A DNA stretch of 64,000 nucleotides from JALORV01 sp963702595. Its GTDB lineage: Bacteria; Pseudomonadota; Gammaproteobacteria; Burkholderiales; Burkholderiaceae_F. Below the pieces are notes generated by a model. It saw nothing but the letters and a program-made list of their open reading frames with translations, did not search any database and was not told the origin of the DNA. Numbering within the stretch: position 1 is the first letter of the stretch; each line of letters starts with the position of its first letter. Below are positions 63,003 to 64,000 of this stretch, in pieces. The DNA lies in assembly GCA_963702595.1 (NCBI GenBank), contig CAVPDC010000020.1, positions 248,001 through 312,000 on the forward strand, in the 5' to 3' direction. The position numbers were made by a program, and so were the translations under genes.

Positions 63003-63224
63003 ATGGGTTCGTTTTCGATCTGGCATTGGCTGATCGTCCTGCTGGTCATCATCCTGGTGTTCGGCACTAGCAAGCTGAAGAACATCGGCAAGGACATGGG
63101 CGGCGCGATCAAAGGCTTCAAGGAAGGCATGAAGGAAGGCACCGAAGAGGCCTCCAAGACCGTCGATGAGGCCAAACAGGCCGTCGGGCAGACGATCGAC
63201 GTCAAGGCCAAAGAGAAGTCCTGA
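63003..63224 (+). CDS. tatA: Sec-independent translocase subunit TatA
   Basis: 73 residues: one membrane helix (IWHWLIVLLVIILVFGTSKL) then the amphipathic helix NIGKDMGGAIKGFKEGMK and a charged tail. Forms the Tat pore that exports folded proteins; MsrP in this window carries a Tat-like signal. Confidence 0.95.
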   Translation: MGSFSIWHWLIVLLVIILVFGTSKLKNIGKDMGGAIKGFKEGMKEGTEEASKTVDEAKQAVGQTIDVKAKEKS

Positions 63225-63302
63225 TCGCCCTCTTTGCTCCCCGCGCCCGTTGCGGCCGGGGCGCGCCCCGGCTTCCCCCATCGGACCTGACGGCCGCCAT
63301 CG

Positions 63303-63821
63303 ATGTTTGACTTCAGTTTCGGCGAGTTGGCGGTCATCAGTGCCGTCGCGCTGGTCGTCCTCGGCCCCGAGCGCCTGCCCAAGGTTGCACGCACCGTCGG
63401 CGAGTGGGCTGGCAAAGCGCAGCGCTACGTCAGCCAGGTCAAGGCCGACATCAATCGTGAAATGGAGTTGTCCGAGCTCAAGAAGCTGCAGGAGCAGGCG
63501 CGTGGCATCGCCCACGAATTCGAAACCGCGGTGACCAGCGAGGTCAAGGGAATCGAGTCGAGCGTCGGCTCCGTCACTTCAGGTTCAACTGAGGGTCTGA
63601 GCAGCCTGGGCACTGACAACTACACGGACTCGTGGGACGACAAGAACAAGTGGACCCCGACCCGCTTTTCCCGGCGCTACAAGCCCGGCCCAAGCATCGA
63701 CGAACTGTCCGATGAAATTGCCAAGCTCAAGCGCCAGCTTTCGATGCCGGAGACGCTGGGGCGCAGCCGCCACAAGTACGCACCGCGCGCGCGCCTGAAC
63801 CGGCCGCGCATCCGGCGCTGA
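63303..63821 (+). CDS. tatB: Sec-independent translocase subunit TatB
   Basis: 172 residues: MFDFSFGELAVISAVALVVL membrane helix, then GPERLPKVARTVGEWAGKAQ and a long amphipathic helix. It binds Tat signal peptides with TatC. The tail is Arg-rich. Confidence 0.95.
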   Translation: MFDFSFGELAVISAVALVVLGPERLPKVARTVGEWAGKAQRYVSQVKADINREMELSELKKLQEQARGIAHEFETAVTSEVKGIESSVGSVTSGSTEGLSSLGTDNYTDSWDDKNKWTPTRFSRRYKPGPSIDELSDEIAKLKRQLSMPETLGRSRHKYAPRARLNRPRIRR

Positions 63822-63849
63822 GCGCGCGCGGATTGTTGTAACTGCCCCG

Positions 63850-64000
63850 ATGACGACCGACACGACCAACCCGACGGAGCCTGCACCCGAGCAGAGCTTC
63901 CTGTCGCATCTGGTCGAGTTGCGCCAGCGCCTGGTGCGCGCCGCGATCGCCGTGCTGGTCATCTTCCTCGCGCTGACCCCCTTCATGAAAGAGATCTTCG
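63850..64000 (+). CDS. tatC: Sec-independent translocase subunit TatC (5' part)
   Basis: The first 50 codons only; the gene runs off the window. After a Thr/Pro/Glu-rich start come SFLSHLVELRQRLVRAAIA and the first membrane helix. The LSHLVELRQRL motif is the TatC N-terminal signature. It follows tatB by 28 bases. Confidence 0.95.
   Translation, partial: MTTDTTNPTEPAPEQSFLSHLVELRQRLVRAAIAVLVIFLALTPFMKEIF

Overview
This window is a high-GC (roughly two thirds G+C), densely coded chromosome segment from a betaproteobacterium. The evidence is gene order: pilMNOPQ-aroK-aroB-dgt-gltB-gltD, then mlaFEDACB-ABC pair-bolA-murA-hisGDCBHAFIE-hit-tatABC, which is the classic Burkholderiales/Rhodocyclales/Nitrosomonadales arrangement. 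I cannot name the genus. No rRNA, tRNA or CRISPR array was seen.

Layout. 1-5.7 kb: end of a NodIJ-type ABC exporter, cutA, an Hsp15-type S4 protein, a CorA-type transporter, hemB and engB. 5.8-13.6 kb: cytochrome c4, guaC, the msrPQ periplasmic methionine-sulfoxide repair pair, lptM-lysA, cyaY and mrcA. 14-25 kb: type IV pilus assembly operon pilMNOPQ, an inserted Ig-like lipoprotein, aroK-aroB-dgt, and a degenerate REP-transposase-like gene. 25.3-32 kb: gltB, a small membrane protein and gltD (glutamate synthase). 32-48.2 kb: a block of about 16 kb that interrupts the usual gltD-mlaF adjacency. It holds a five-heme cytochrome lipoprotein, a two-component system, low-complexity secreted proteins, two tandem fibronectin-III lipoproteins, a CPBP/glutamic intramembrane protease beside a large exported protein with a Cys-containing C-terminal sorting signal, a monoheme cytochrome, a thioesterase, a solute-binding protein and a glycine-zipper lipoprotein. 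48.3-54.4 kb: Mla phospholipid transport, a YadGH-like ABC pair and a BolA protein. 54.5-62.7 kb: murA and a complete histidine operon. 62.7 kb to the end: HIT protein and tatABC, with tatC cut by the window edge.

The most interesting system is the pair at 42.46-45.58 kb. Once the reading frame is repaired, the small CPBP protease keeps all three Rce1-type motifs (EELVFR, FxxxH, HxxxN). The divergently transcribed neighbour ends in Gly-rich-Cys, a hydrophobic stretch and an Arg cluster. This looks like a glutamic-protease/C-terminal sorting-signal pair of the MrtJ/JDVT-CTERM type, with the substrate beside its protease.

A caution applies to everything here: many genes, including indispensable ones (hisD, lysA, aroK, pilQ, gltD), carry single-base frameshifts, often in short homopolymers. 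I read these as consensus errors of a long-read or draft assembly rather than gene decay, and annotate the genes across the breaks. The density is highest in the near-identical tandem repeats at 37.6-42.3 kb, as expected where polishing reads map ambiguously.
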